Origin: CAVSJO01 sp963728445 | GTDB lineage: Bacteria; Gemmatimonadota; Gemmatimonadetes; Longimicrobiales; RSA9 | Assembly (NCBI GenBank): GCA_963728445.1 | Contig: CAVSJO010000003.1 | Location: forward strand, 58,910-122,909 | DNA: 64,000 nucleotides | Reading direction: 5' to 3' | Part shown: piece after piece, positions 33,457-43,686 of the stretch | How the letters are laid out: each line of letters begins with the position of its first letter | How positions within the stretch are numbered: position 1 is the stretch's first letter | The notes under the pieces: generated by a model | What the model was told of the DNA's origin: nothing | Databases searched by the model: none | Seen by the model: only the letters and a program-made list of their open reading frames with translations | Made by a program: the position numbers and the translations under genes

Positions 33457-34737
33457 ATGACAGCACTACCCGGGCGGTGGGCAGCGGTGATCCTGCCTGC
33501 TCTGCTGGTGGCCATCAGTCTGCCGGCGCGCGCCCAGACTCCCGCTCCGGGCGACCCGTTGCCGCCGTGGACGCCCGGTACGCTGGACATCCACCACATT
33601 GCCACCGGCGAAGGGAACGCGACCTTCTTCGTCCTGCCCGATGGAACGACCATGCTCGTCGACGCCGGGGCAGCGGTGGCCGGACGCGCGCCGATCGCGC
33701 CTCCGGTCCCGGACGACGGCCGCCGCGCCGGTGAGCACATCGCCGCCTATGTCCGTGGCATGATGCCGGCGGGTCGAGAGCCGGCCATCGACTATGCCGT
33801 CATCACGCACTTCCACGGCGACCACATGGGCTTCGTGAGCGACGCGTCCCCCCGCTCGCGTCGCGGCGATTACCGCCTGGCCGGCATCACCGACGTGGCC
33901 GAGGCCGTGCCCGTCCACAAGCTGATCGACCGGGGGTGGCCCGACTACGACTATCCGGCTCCGGTCCCGAACATCGGGAACTACCGCCGTTTCATCGCCG
34001 CGCACACGCAGGCGGGCGACCTGACCGTCGCCCGCTTCGAGCCTGGCCGGAACGACCAGCTGCGCCTGCTCCGCAGCGCCGCGAAGTACCCGACGTTCGA
34101 GATCCGCAACCTGGCCGCGAACGGCGAGGTCTGGACGGGATCGGGCGACGCGACCCGCAGCGTGTTTCCACCGCTCGGCACGCTTGCGAAGGACGACTGG
34201 CCGAACGAAAACATCTGCTCGGTCGCCTTCCTGCTTCGCTATGGGGCGTTCTCGTACTTCACCGGCGGTGACCAGGAGGGCGTGCCGCCCGACGGCTTCC
34301 CGGCATGGCAGAACGTGGAGACGCCCATCGCCGAGGCGATCGGCCATCCGGTGGACGTAGTCGTCGTCGATCACCATGGCTCGATCGAGCCCGCGAACGC
34401 GTTCTTTCTGAAGACGCTGCGCCCGCGCGTGGACGTGGTTCCCGCGTGGTCGACGACGCATCCGGCGCCGGTGGTGCTCAAGCGCCTGTTGAACGAACGG
34501 ATCTACCCGGAGCCTCGGGACATCTTCATCCTGGAATTTCGCGACGCGACGAAGGCCGCCATCGGGCCGCGGGCGACGCAGGTCGCCAGCGATCACGGCC
34601 ACGTCGTGGTGCGTGTAGCGCCCGGCGGCGCGTCCTACATGGTGTACGTGCTCGACGACAGGTCGGACGCCCATGCGATACTGTCCGTCCACGGCCCCTA
34701 CACCTCGGGCGCCCGGAGCGAGACGCCGTCCCACTAG
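33457..34737 (+). CDS. Exported metallo-beta-lactamase-fold hydrolase (ComEC-domain-like)
   Basis: The 426-residue protein begins with a signal peptide (LLVAISLPARAQ). The metal motif THFHGDHMG is near residue 127, GGDQE and VDHHGS supply later ligand positions, and TLDIHHIATGEGNATFF near the start is the ComEC/Rec2-type opening of the fold. This branch covers nucleases and other hydrolases, so substrate prediction is unsafe. The ATG at 33457 is 32 bp after nagB on the same strand and has GGTGAGG upstream. It is convergent with the symporter gene, with only two bases between stops. Confidence 0.8.
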   Translation: MTALPGRWAAVILPALLVAISLPARAQTPAPGDPLPPWTPGTLDIHHIATGEGNATFFVLPDGTTMLVDAGAAVAGRAPIAPPVPDDGRRAGEHIAAYVRGMMPAGREPAIDYAVITHFHGDHMGFVSDASPRSRRGDYRLAGITDVAEAVPVHKLIDRGWPDYDYPAPVPNIGNYRRFIAAHTQAGDLTVARFEPGRNDQLRLLRSAAKYPTFEIRNLAANGEVWTGSGDATRSVFPPLGTLAKDDWPNENICSVAFLLRYGAFSYFTGGDQEGVPPDGFPAWQNVETPIAEAIGHPVDVVVVDHHGSIEPANAFFLKTLRPRVDVVPAWSTTHPAPVVLKRLLNERIYPEPRDIFILEFRDATKAAIGPRATQVASDHGHVVVRVAPGGASYMVYVLDDRSDAHAILSVHGPYTSGARSETPSH

Positions 34738-34739
34738 CG

Positions 34740-36413
34740 TCAGCGCGCCGCCGGCCTCCAGCCCAGCAGCAGCCCCACCACCAGCACGGTCACCGAACCC
34801 ACCACGTTGAGCCAGAGGTAGGCGACTTCCGGCGCGCCGAAGGTCACGGCGGCTACCGCGCACATGCCGGCGATCAGCCCCCAGAAGGCGCCCCGGCCGC
34901 GCGTGCCCGGGATCATGGCCAGGACGAAGACGCCCAGGATCGATCCATAGAAGAACGATCCGAACCGGTTGACCACCTCGATGAGGGAGCCCAGCGTGGC
35001 CGCATAGGTGGCCACGACGCAGGCGAAGAGGCCCCAGAAGCCCGTCGTGATCTTGGACACGCGCAGCAGGTGGGAGTCCGAGCCGTCGGGGCGTACCCAG
35101 CGCCGGTAGAAGTCCACGACGGTGGCCGTGGAGAGCGAGTTCAGCTCGGCGGCGATGCTGGACATGGCGGCCGCCAGGATGCCGGCGATGAAGATCCCCG
35201 AAAGCCCGACGGGCAGCTCGCTCACGACGAATCGGGGGATGATGTAGTTCACGTCCTCCGAGGGCTTGCCCGTCACCTGGTGGGCCAGGTCGAGCGCCTC
35301 TCCCCGAATGGCGGCGACGTCGGCCTCCCGGTGCTGGAACGCCGCTTCGCGGGTGCGCCGGGCCGGGCTGGCCTGGCCGCCCGGCACGTTCGCCAGGCTC
35401 AGGGCTGCCGCTTTCCGCTGGTCGAAGGCTTCGGCGTAGCGCGTCTCCAGGTCCTGGTAGCGGCCCCCCTGGGCCGCACGGACTTCGGCCTCCTGCGCCG
35501 GATTGTACAGCAGCGGAGGCGCCTGGAACTGGTAGTAGACGAACACCAGCACGCCCACCAGGAGAATCAGGGCCTGGAGCGGAATCTTCCAGTAGGCGCT
35601 GATGAGGAGCGAGCTGCGCGCCTCGTCCACCGAACGCGCGGTCAGGTAGCGCTGCACCTGACTCTGGTCCGTGCCGAAATAGGACAGCATCAGGAAGGTG
35701 CCGCCGATGACGCCGGACCAGAACGTATACGGGTCGTGCAGGTTGAAGGAGAAATCGAAGGCCCGGAGCTTTCCCGTGGCCCCCGCCACCCGCAGCGCCT
35801 GGTCCGGGGAGACGGGCATCTGCGTGAGCAGCACCACCACGATCGCCAGCAGCGCTGCGACGATCAGGACCACCTGCTTCACGTCGGCCCAGGTGACGGC
35901 CTGTACGCCCCCGATCATCGTGTAGATCACGGTGGGGACGCCGATGAGCGCCACGGACGTGGTCAGGTGCCACCCGAACACCGCCGAGAAGACGACGGCG
36001 GGGGCGGCGATGATGGTGCCGCAGGACATCCCGCGGGAGAGCAGGAATAGGAAGGACGTGAGGGAGCGGGTGCGCGCGTCGAAGCGGCGCTCCAGGTACT
36101 CGTACGCCGTGAAGACGTTTGCGCCGTGCAGGAACGGCACCAGCGTCACGCCCAGGATCACCATGGCGATGGGCAGGCCGAAGTAGAACTGCACGAAGCG
36201 CAGGCCGTCCGTGGCGCCCTGTCCGGTGGTGCCGATCATGGTGACCGCGGAGAGCTGCGTGGCCATCACGGACAGGCCGACCGCCCACCAGGGGAGGCTG
36301 CGGTTGGCCAGGAAATAGCCGCCGATCTCGTGGGTGTCCTTCGAGCGCCGCACGCCGTCGATGACGACGTAGGCGAGGTAGCCGACCACGATGACCCAGT
36401 TGATCCAGTGCAT
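34740..36413 (-). CDS. Sodium:solute symporter (SSS/SLC5 family)
   Basis: The 557-residue membrane protein has about 13 hydrophobic segments. It shows the SSS pattern: GGYFLANRSLPWW near residue 31, LSVMATQLSAVTMIGTTGQG, SRGMSCGTIIAAPAVVFS, and SYFGTDQSQVQRYL near 255. A soluble 75-residue insert of about 310-385, rich in Ala, Arg and Glu, sits between helices and is larger than usual. It probably imports a sugar or sugar acid released by the extracellular enzymes encoded upstream. Its ATG overlaps the stop of a 43-residue membrane protein (ATGA). Confidence 0.85.
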   Translation of the reverse strand: MHWINWVIVVGYLAYVVIDGVRRSKDTHEIGGYFLANRSLPWWAVGLSVMATQLSAVTMIGTTGQGATDGLRFVQFYFGLPIAMVILGVTLVPFLHGANVFTAYEYLERRFDARTRSLTSFLFLLSRGMSCGTIIAAPAVVFSAVFGWHLTTSVALIGVPTVIYTMIGGVQAVTWADVKQVVLIVAALLAIVVVLLTQMPVSPDQALRVAGATGKLRAFDFSFNLHDPYTFWSGVIGGTFLMLSYFGTDQSQVQRYLTARSVDEARSSLLISAYWKIPLQALILLVGVLVFVYYQFQAPPLLYNPAQEAEVRAAQGGRYQDLETRYAEAFDQRKAAALSLANVPGGQASPARRTREAAFQHREADVAAIRGEALDLAHQVTGKPSEDVNYIIPRFVVSELPVGLSGIFIAGILAAAMSSIAAELNSLSTATVVDFYRRWVRPDGSDSHLLRVSKITTGFWGLFACVVATYAATLGSLIEVVNRFGSFFYGSILGVFVLAMIPGTRGRGAFWGLIAGMCAVAAVTFGAPEVAYLWLNVVGSVTVLVVGLLLGWRPAAR

Positions 36414-36544
36414 CAGACGTTGTAGTGGGCCTGCAGGAGCGCGAGCAGGAGGAGGCAGACCCCCTGCACCAGCATCACGTACAGGAGGGTCCGCCTGAAG
36501 CTGCGGGGCGGACGCGGCCCGGCTCCCGGGTCAGCTGGAGTCAT
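36413..36544 (-). CDS. 43-residue single-helix membrane protein coupled to the symporter
   Basis: ATG at 36544 reads MTPADPGAGPRPPRSFRRT, then one hydrophobic helix (LLYVMLVQGVCLLLLALLQ) and HYNV. The stop overlaps the SSS symporter start by ATGA and the lyase gene ends 35 bp upstream, so it is a genuine operon position rather than a chance ORF. It resembles the small accessory subunits that accompany some sodium symporters, but I know no exact family. A symporter-stabilising role is inferred. Confidence 0.6.
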   Translation of the reverse strand: MTPADPGAGPRPPRSFRRTLLYVMLVQGVCLLLLALLQAHYNV

Positions 36545-36579
36545 GCGTGGGTCCTCGTCGGATGGCAATGATGGGGTGA

Positions 36580-38034
36580 CTACAACGCCGCCGAAGCCTG
36601 CTTCAGTTTCTCCTGCGCGGCAAACAGCTGGCCTCTCAGGCGGGCCAGCTCGGTGCGATCCTCTGTGAGCAGCCTGCGCGATTCGTCGATGGCGGCGCCG
36701 GCGACCTCCGGAGCGGGCCCGCCCCAGGTCCTGCGAACGGCGATGAAGTGTTCGGGGCTCAGCACCTCTGCGGCAACCTCTGCGCTCAGCCGGATCTCCC
36801 GGCCGGTGACTTCCTTCGAGGCTTCCGCGATCAGATCCGCCGGGCTCCTGTCGGGATCGGTCTGGCTCAGGCGCACCACGCCGGCGGCAACCGAGTGGCC
36901 CGTGCGGAACGGCAGTCCGTGCTCCCGAGCGAGGTAGTCGGCCAGCTCCGTTACCGTGACCCAGGATTCCGCTGCCCTGCGCCGCATCAGTACATCGTCG
37001 AATTCGGCGACGCCGATGGCCGCAGCCAGCAGCTCGACGGCCCGGGTGGCGTCTCTGAACGCCGTCGCCACGAGCGGCTGGAGGTCGTCCTCGGAGTCGT
37101 TGATGTCGCCGAACGGGGTGTTGTGGAGCACCGTCGGGATGGCCAGCATCTGCGCGTACGCCTTGGACGTAAGCGTTCGTGCGTGCTCGAGGGCGACGGG
37201 GTTTCGCTTCTGCGGCATGATGCTGCTGATCTGTACGAAGCCGTCCGGCAGCCGCAGATAGCCGACCTCGCGCGTCGCCCACAGCTGGAAGTCCTGGACG
37301 AGACGGCCGATGCCGACCAGCGCCGTCACCGCCGAGCCCGTGCTCTCGATCAGCCAGTCCGCCGCGGCGATGCTCCCGTAGGTGTTGCCGGTCGGAGCGT
37401 CGAAGCCCAGAAGCTCGCTGACCCGATCCCGATCGATGGGGAAGCCGGTGCCGGTGATGGCGCAGGCGCCGAGGGGGCAGCGATTCGTCGTCGCGTAGGC
37501 AGCCTTGAAGCGCGTGCCGTCCCGCTCGAGCTCCTCGATGGCAGCCAGCAGGTAGTGCGCGACGGTGGTCGGCTGTGCCGGCTGCGTGTGCGTGTGCGCG
37601 GGGAACAGCGTGGATCTGTGCCGCGACGCCACGTCGAGCAGCGCCGAGCGCAGCTTCAGCGTCGCATCGAACAGGGCCAGCAGCTCGTTCCGAAGGCGCA
37701 TCCGGTACATCGCCATGTCGACGTCGTTGCGGCTGCGCGCGGCGTTCAGGTGCCCGCCCGCATCGTCGCCGCATTCGGCCATGACGACGTGTTCCAGGTA
37801 GAAGAACATGTCTTCGCAGGTGCCGTCGTAGCGCACCTGCCGGACCGCGTCCAGGTCGATCCGGTCGAGCGACTGCCGGATCTTCCGCGCGTCGGACCGG
37901 GAGACGATTCCGCACTCGACGAGCATGACGAGATGGGCGTATTCGATCGCCATCATCTCGGACAGAAAGTACTTCTTGAAGTCTTCGAAGTTCTCGTCCA
38001 GGATGATGCGAACGTACTCTGGCGCAAAGCCCAT
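36580..38034 (-). CDS. Argininosuccinate-lyase-fold enzyme (ArgH-like)
   Basis: ATG at 38034 gives 484 residues. The fumarase/aspartase superfamily signature SSIMPQKRNPVALEH is near 275, HTHTQPAQPTT carries the catalytic-region His near 160, and AARSRNDVDMAMYR is the first conserved segment. ArgH is the closest recognised family. However, it sits between a PIG-L deacetylase and a symporter with no arginine genes, so it may eliminate from another C-N substrate. The open frame extends upstream to 38166 but overlaps the PIG-L C-terminus, so the start is placed 8 bp after that stop. Confidence 0.8.
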   Translation of the reverse strand: MGFAPEYVRIILDENFEDFKKYFLSEMMAIEYAHLVMLVECGIVSRSDARKIRQSLDRIDLDAVRQVRYDGTCEDMFFYLEHVVMAECGDDAGGHLNAARSRNDVDMAMYRMRLRNELLALFDATLKLRSALLDVASRHRSTLFPAHTHTQPAQPTTVAHYLLAAIEELERDGTRFKAAYATTNRCPLGACAITGTGFPIDRDRVSELLGFDAPTGNTYGSIAAADWLIESTGSAVTALVGIGRLVQDFQLWATREVGYLRLPDGFVQISSIMPQKRNPVALEHARTLTSKAYAQMLAIPTVLHNTPFGDINDSEDDLQPLVATAFRDATRAVELLAAAIGVAEFDDVLMRRRAAESWVTVTELADYLAREHGLPFRTGHSVAAGVVRLSQTDPDRSPADLIAEASKEVTGREIRLSAEVAAEVLSPEHFIAVRRTWGGPAPEVAGAAIDESRRLLTEDRTELARLRGQLFAAQEKLKQASAAL

Positions 38035-38042
38035 TTGGCGTC

Positions 38043-40892
38043 CTAGCGAGACGTCTGCGTCGAAGCCGGTGCGTTCGGCAGGGCCAGCAGGTTGGCCATC
38101 AGGCGATAGGCGCCCGGCGTGCCCTGCGGGAGCTGCCGCCAGAGGTTCAGCCCGAGATAGACCCACGTTCCCTTGCCGTACTTCGCTTCGACGAGGCCGC
38201 CCAGCTTCTCGCCGGGGTTGTCCTTCATGGTGTCGAACATCGAGACGAGCGGGACGTAGTGCGGGTCGTTCTCCGGGAACCCCATCAGGTACTGTCCGCG
38301 CTCCTGCGTCCAGCCGTCCCAGTCCGACGCCACGATCCTGTTCGGGTAGTTGAAGATCGGGTTGTCCGGCTGGAGGATCTTCACCGCGGCCGTCTCGTCG
38401 TTCACGCGTCCGCCGGCCGACGTCGCCCCGGGATAGGGTCCGAAGCCGTCGAACTCGCGCTTGCCGTAATTCACCAGCAGCGTCCCGCCGTTGTAGACGT
38501 AGTCGAGCAGACGCTTGTTGTAGATACGCACGTCGTCCCGGGTGTAGGCGCGCACGCCCAGGATGATCTCGTCGTACTTCGAGAGATCGCCGAAGGCCAG
38601 CTCGTCGGCGTCGATGTCGGTGACCTCCGCGCCGAGGCGCTCCACCGCGGGCGCCACCAGGTCGCCCCGGCCGAGCACGTAACCCACCTTGAGGCCCGCC
38701 ACGGTCTTCAGGTCGAGGACCTTGACCGGCATGACCGCGTCCTTGATCGTCTGGCGGTACTCGGTGTGGGGGTAGTCGACGACGTCGTAGTAGGTCGAGA
38801 ACTTCTCCGCACCCGTCTTCTTCGACGTCACGACGGCCTTGACGTCGTAGGTTCCCTCCGCCGTTCCCGCCGGGATCGTCAGCGTGAACTTCGCCGTGCG
38901 GGCCTCGTCCTCTCGGGCGAAGTCGATGGGCATCGTCGCCGGGCTCACGTCCCAGCCGTCGGGCGTCTCGAGCGTGACCGTGGCGTCCGCCGCACCCTTC
39001 GTCCCGTTGATGACCGCCACCTTCACGTCGCGCGCCACAGGCGACGAGGACCTGCCCGCCACGTCGATGGCGGGCGAGATCTCCGCCGCGAACGCCGGAA
39101 TGACGTTGACCTCCATCTTCTTGTCGCCGAAGTAGAGGTTCTCCACGTAGTGATACTCGAAGGGGATGTCCTTCGTGAACTCCGCGCTTCCCGCCTTGAC
39201 GTGCAGGACCGCCCTGAACGGCGTCGGCGCGAACGGCACGCCGAACTCGACGCCCGGATCGAAGATCTCGCGGGCCGGGTTCGACTTGACCGGATTCGCC
39301 CAGTAGTCGTCGTGCCAGTACGGGGTCGTGGCCTTCGCGTCGCTCGGGACCTTCGCGGGCACGTTGCAGGCGAAAACGCCGTTCGTCTCGGCGCTGCCGG
39401 GGGCGCAGGCGCCCGGACCGTCGAAGCCCTTGATCTCCACCGACGTCACCTGGACCGGCGTCGCGCCACGGTTCGTCATGGACACGGTGAGATGCACCGG
39501 CTGTCCGTCGACGACGAGTCCGTCGTCGGTCACCGCGTAGAACTGCAGCGAGTGAGACTGCACGACGGCGTTGACCCAGTCCCGTTCTTCGTCCTTCAGT
39601 CGGAAGTCGATCTCGTATTTCGCGCCGTCGCCGAGGCCCATCGATCCGAGCCGCGACCGCAGCGCGCGGACCGCCGCCAGGCCGGCTTCGATGGGCGCCA
39701 CCGTTGCGGCGTCGTTTCCCGAATCGAAGGCCTTCTTCGCCGCGTTCGCCTGGTCGGTGATGGCCTGGAGGCCCGACACCAGCGCCGCCGGGGGATGGGC
39801 GCCGGCAAACCTGGCGAGGCCGTTGACCGTCGGGTCGATGCCCTCGAACACGCCGCCCGGCTCTGAATCCTTCGTCAACTCGCCGGGGATGTTGGAGTCG
39901 ACCAGGTAGTAGCCGTTGATGGCGAAGCGCCTGAAGCCGCGGCCACTGTTGCGGACCTCGCCGGGAACCATCGCCCCGCCGGATGGCGCTCCCTGGCCCA
40001 GGTGCTGCCGGCCGTCAGACCCGAGCTCGGCATAGGTCCTTCCGAGCAGGGGGTCGTATTCGTCACCGTCGACGGGCGCCGCGACGGGATGGGTGTTGTT
40101 CCGCAGCCCCTCCAGGCCGAACCAGTACTGGTCGTAGATGTGATCCTTCGCGCTTCCGGGAGCCGGCGGTTTGGTGGCCCCGCGCGGGGAAATGCGAAGC
40201 GAGTCGCCCAGCACGTAGAACTTCTCGGGCTGCCAGGGCCGGAGGCCCTCGGCGATCTGTTCCGGATAGAAGGAGGGGTCACCCGAGACGGCGTATGCCT
40301 CGCGCGCGAGGATCGTCTGGGCCTCGTGCATGCGGTCGCCGCCGCTGCCCTGGATGTTCATCGTCACGACGACGTCGGGCCGGAGCGTACGATAGAGTCG
40401 TACGTAGTCTCCGACGATCTCCTTCTGGCCCACCCACGGGATGATCTCGCCGAGAGGGTCGTAGGAGTAGCCGTAGTCCATCGCACGCGTGAAGTACTGC
40501 TCGGCGCCGTCGGTGCGGTGCGTCGATTCCAGCTCCATCGTTCGCAGCACGCCGATGTCGTGCATGATCTCGGGGCCGATCTCGTTCTGGCCGCCCTCGC
40601 CCCGGTTGTTCTGCAGGTCGATCACCCGCATGCCCTGGCCGTACCCGAACGTCGTGAAGAACACGTTCCGCTCGTCGTCCGGGTGGGACGGCGTGTTCAT
40701 GAACGTGGCCGAAACGCCCAGCTTTCGAACCGCCAGCCCCAGGCCCACGTGGGTGCCGTCGATATCGACCAGGGGATAGACCTTCTCGACGTTCTGGCCG
40801 CTGAGGCCCGCACCACCCGGGATCAGGGGCAGAACGGCCGTAGCGAAGCCGAGGATGGCCGAAAGGCTGAACGAGCGTCTCATCGCATTCAT
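38043..40892 (-). CDS. Exported PIG-L family deacetylase, large form
   Basis: ATG at 40892 leads a signal-like segment (SLSAILGFATAVLPL). The 949-residue protein carries the zinc motif SHPDDE near residue 65 and NNRGEGGQNE near 95, both diagnostic of LmbE/PIG-L N-acetyl-sugar deacetylases. The family core is about 250 residues; here it is followed by beta-rich NEW3/Ig-like segments (about 430-700) and a C-terminal Rossmann-like domain (about 720-930), as in large secreted members. It probably removes N-acetyl groups from amino sugars outside the cytoplasm. It lies 38 bp downstream of the YetA-like gene and 8 bp before the lyase gene. Confidence 0.85.
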   Translation of the reverse strand: MNAMRRSFSLSAILGFATAVLPLIPGGAGLSGQNVEKVYPLVDIDGTHVGLGLAVRKLGVSATFMNTPSHPDDERNVFFTTFGYGQGMRVIDLQNNRGEGGQNEIGPEIMHDIGVLRTMELESTHRTDGAEQYFTRAMDYGYSYDPLGEIIPWVGQKEIVGDYVRLYRTLRPDVVVTMNIQGSGGDRMHEAQTILAREAYAVSGDPSFYPEQIAEGLRPWQPEKFYVLGDSLRISPRGATKPPAPGSAKDHIYDQYWFGLEGLRNNTHPVAAPVDGDEYDPLLGRTYAELGSDGRQHLGQGAPSGGAMVPGEVRNSGRGFRRFAINGYYLVDSNIPGELTKDSEPGGVFEGIDPTVNGLARFAGAHPPAALVSGLQAITDQANAAKKAFDSGNDAATVAPIEAGLAAVRALRSRLGSMGLGDGAKYEIDFRLKDEERDWVNAVVQSHSLQFYAVTDDGLVVDGQPVHLTVSMTNRGATPVQVTSVEIKGFDGPGACAPGSAETNGVFACNVPAKVPSDAKATTPYWHDDYWANPVKSNPAREIFDPGVEFGVPFAPTPFRAVLHVKAGSAEFTKDIPFEYHYVENLYFGDKKMEVNVIPAFAAEISPAIDVAGRSSSPVARDVKVAVINGTKGAADATVTLETPDGWDVSPATMPIDFAREDEARTAKFTLTIPAGTAEGTYDVKAVVTSKKTGAEKFSTYYDVVDYPHTEYRQTIKDAVMPVKVLDLKTVAGLKVGYVLGRGDLVAPAVERLGAEVTDIDADELAFGDLSKYDEIILGVRAYTRDDVRIYNKRLLDYVYNGGTLLVNYGKREFDGFGPYPGATSAGGRVNDETAAVKILQPDNPIFNYPNRIVASDWDGWTQERGQYLMGFPENDPHYVPLVSMFDTMKDNPGEKLGGLVEAKYGKGTWVYLGLNLWRQLPQGTPGAYRLMANLLALPNAPASTQTSR

Positions 40893-40930
40893 GAATCTGC
40901 ACCTCGTTGAAAAGATTGCGAACGCCACTT

Positions 40931-43686
40931 TCATCGACCGCCCGGCGCGGGGGTCGTCAGGTGCTGCGCCGCCCCCGTCGTACAGGGAAGATCGCCGAGG
41001 GGTTTTCCGGACTGCTGCAACCGGTCGATCAGGTACGGCACCCCGTAGATGTGCGTCCAACCGAAGATGCGCAGGCCGCCGGAGTAGGACCAGACCGGCA
41101 GCCGCTGCGTGAAGACGGCGTCGCCCACGCCCTTTCCGGGCAGGTGGCTGATCGTCTCCATCTCCGCCACGAGGTCACGCTGCGTCGCGAAGCTCGCCAC
41201 CGGCCGGGGCATGGCGTCGGTCCGGAGGTATCGGGCACGGTAGCAGGCCTCGTCCAGGAACTCGTCCTCCCCGGTCAGATCGTACCCGACGAGCAGTGCA
41301 TGGATGCTGGCGAGATACGACTCCATCTGGTGGTCGAAGGGCGGGTCCGCGAGCAGGCTGCGCGCGTGTGTGACTTCAGCACGCTCCACGTCCTTGTCTT
41401 CGAACATCTGGCGATACTTGCTCAGGCCGTGGGAGGCGTAGTTCTGGGAGTAGCCGTATCGATCGATGACCATCCGGCCGCCCTGCTGCTTCTGGAGCTC
41501 GAGCACGCGCTTCACCCGGAACTGGAGCTCGTCCAGGTACTGCTGCTCCTTCGTCGCGTCGTAGAGCTCCGACAGGTTCCACACCGACAGGTACAGACGC
41601 CGGCCCGTGAGCCCGTGCTCGCCGAAGACACGCTTCCGGTAGTAGTCCCCGGTGAGACGCGCCACGGCGAGGCCGCGGTGGTATCCGCTCAGGTAGTAGC
41701 TGGCGATCCAGCCCGGGATCCATACGTGGGCCGACAGCTTCGAGATCGCCTGCTGTTCCGAGTGTCGGGACCCGATGCCGACGTAGGGGCTGGCAGGAGG
41801 CGCCTCGAGGGACTTCCAGTAATCGAGCGCCGAGTTCGAATCCCCCGTGTACTGCGGCCCGCGCGGCCAGTGGACGTTGTCCACGTCCATGGTGTGGCGG
41901 CTCATGGCCTCCGCCGACAGGTAGTCCGCCCGGTTGCCGGTGCGCATGAAGTTGATCCACCACTCGAAATCCTCCGCCGGCTCGTTGTTCGACCACGTGA
42001 CCCACTGCCCGCGGCGGAAGTACAGCCTCAGGTCTCCGTAGTCGAACTTGCCGTACCAGGGCGCCCACGCCTGGTTGAAGCGCATGTACTCGAACTTGTA
42101 CTGGAGTCCCCGCTCCAGAGCAGGCACCTTGTTGTCCGCCGTGGCGAACGTCCCGTAGACGCCGGAGTCACGGTACCACTCGGGGGGGGCGTGGGCGACG
42201 GCCGGGTCGAGGAAGATGTTCATCGTCTCCCCCAGATGCTTCGTATCCTCGCCTCCGGCGTGGAAGTCGAAGACGAGCTCCGTCGTCTTCGTGATGCCCG
42301 TCGCGAAATTGCCGACCATGCCGCCGTCCGGACGATTCGTCCAGCGCTGGAAGCTCTTCGGCACTTCGTCCGGCGGCCAGATGTAGGCGTGGAGCTGAGC
42401 GTTCTTCACGTCGACGGCGAGCTCGTTCGGGTACTCCTCCAGCATGTTCCGGATGCCGACGCTCACGCCCCGCCGATCGTCCGAGAGGTCCATCCAGCCT
42501 TCCGCACGGTCCGCCTTGGCGAGGACGTGGTCCGAGGAGACGGTCGCGCTGAAGCCACCCATCCGCTCGTCCAGCGTGGATACGGGCATCGGCGGAATGC
42601 CGTCCGGCTTGGGGCCGGTCTGGAAGACGCGGAACCCCGAGCGACGCCGGCCGCGCTCTGCTCGACGATCTTCGGCGCCCCCTTCTGCCACCACGCACCC
42701 TCGCGCAGGGCCGTTCGGAACACGGGTCGCCCGTCGATGTGGTAGTGGAGACCGAACCCGGCAGACGCGATCATGTCCTTCGGCTGCGTGATGCCGGGGT
42801 CCTTGCTCCGCTCCGCTTCGTCGACGATCAGCTTCCCCTGCGTCGCGATGTCCTGATGCTGACGCCCCTCGAGCGGCGCGGCGCGATCCGGCTTGCCCGT
42901 GTACGTGATGGTGTGCAGGACCTTGATGTACGTCCGGCCCGCGTACGCGTGGATGTACGTGACGAACGGGGAGGGGGGATGGTCCGGCCGGTGGTAGACG
43001 TATTCCCCTTCGACCCGGACGATGGCATGGAGCGGACCCGAGCCGCGCTCGATGTACTGCTGCTCGACCACCGCCGACGACGAGTCGGGGCCCGCCTGAT
43101 CCAGGAAGTCGAGGAAGGACCCCCGTGTGCCGATCCCTTCGGCGATCACGTCGTCGTCCGTGAAGTCCGCGCCGCTCGGATTGAACTCGACCCGATCCAG
43201 GAATCCGCTGCCGCTCTTGTTCACCCAGAATCGCAGGGGCCCGGTATCGATCTCCGCTCCGCCGCTCTGCTCCGCGGGTCGCTGGTTGTTCACGAAGTGG
43301 ATCGGGTTCCGAACGCTGACCTTCCGCCGCACGTTCGGCCCGTAATCCACGGTGTAGGTTCCCGACCCGTCCGTGAAGAAGTCCACCCAGATCCATTTCA
43401 CGCTGGGATCCGCAGGCATCCAGGAGGTCACTTCCGTGATCTGGGAGGCGATCTCGTGGCCTGCGCCGTTGAGCACGCGGACATGGTCGACGGAGTGCAG
43501 CGCGCCCTTCGGGAAGGGGATCCCGAACGTCACCGGGGCCCCCGGGTGCTCCCCTTCGACGGTGATCGGGACCTGCGCCAGCAGAGCCAGCGGAAGGGCG
43601 GCGAGGGCGGCTACGGCAGCGAGGGCGGCCACGGCGAGGAGGGCGGCCCGACGGAGCGTCGGAGTCGCGCGAGCGATGTTCGTCAT
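40931..43686 (-). CDS. Exported YetA-like / exo-rhamnogalacturonan-lyase-type protein (frameshifted)
   Basis: ATG at 43686 overlaps the stop of the upstream deaminase gene (ATGA) and begins a signal peptide (LAALPLALLAQ). The N-terminal frame, with TVEGEHPGAPVTFGIPFPKG and SVKWIWVDFFTDGSG, runs to about 42640. The remainder follows in another frame from about 42630 (SGFRVFQTGPKPDGIPP to the stop at 40931), with Trp/Tyr-rich helical-barrel sequence such as WNLSELYDATKEQQYLDELQ. One missing base near 42635-42645 explains the break; the corrected length is about 918 residues. The N-terminal half resembles YetA-like/exo-rhamnogalacturonan-lyase proteins. The reaction is unproven, but cleavage of a uronic-acid glycan fits the locus. 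Confidence 0.65.

Noticed and set aside
35698..36425. Open frames opposite the symporter gene
   Set aside because: Shadow frames of a well-supported membrane protein gene; no recognisable domains.
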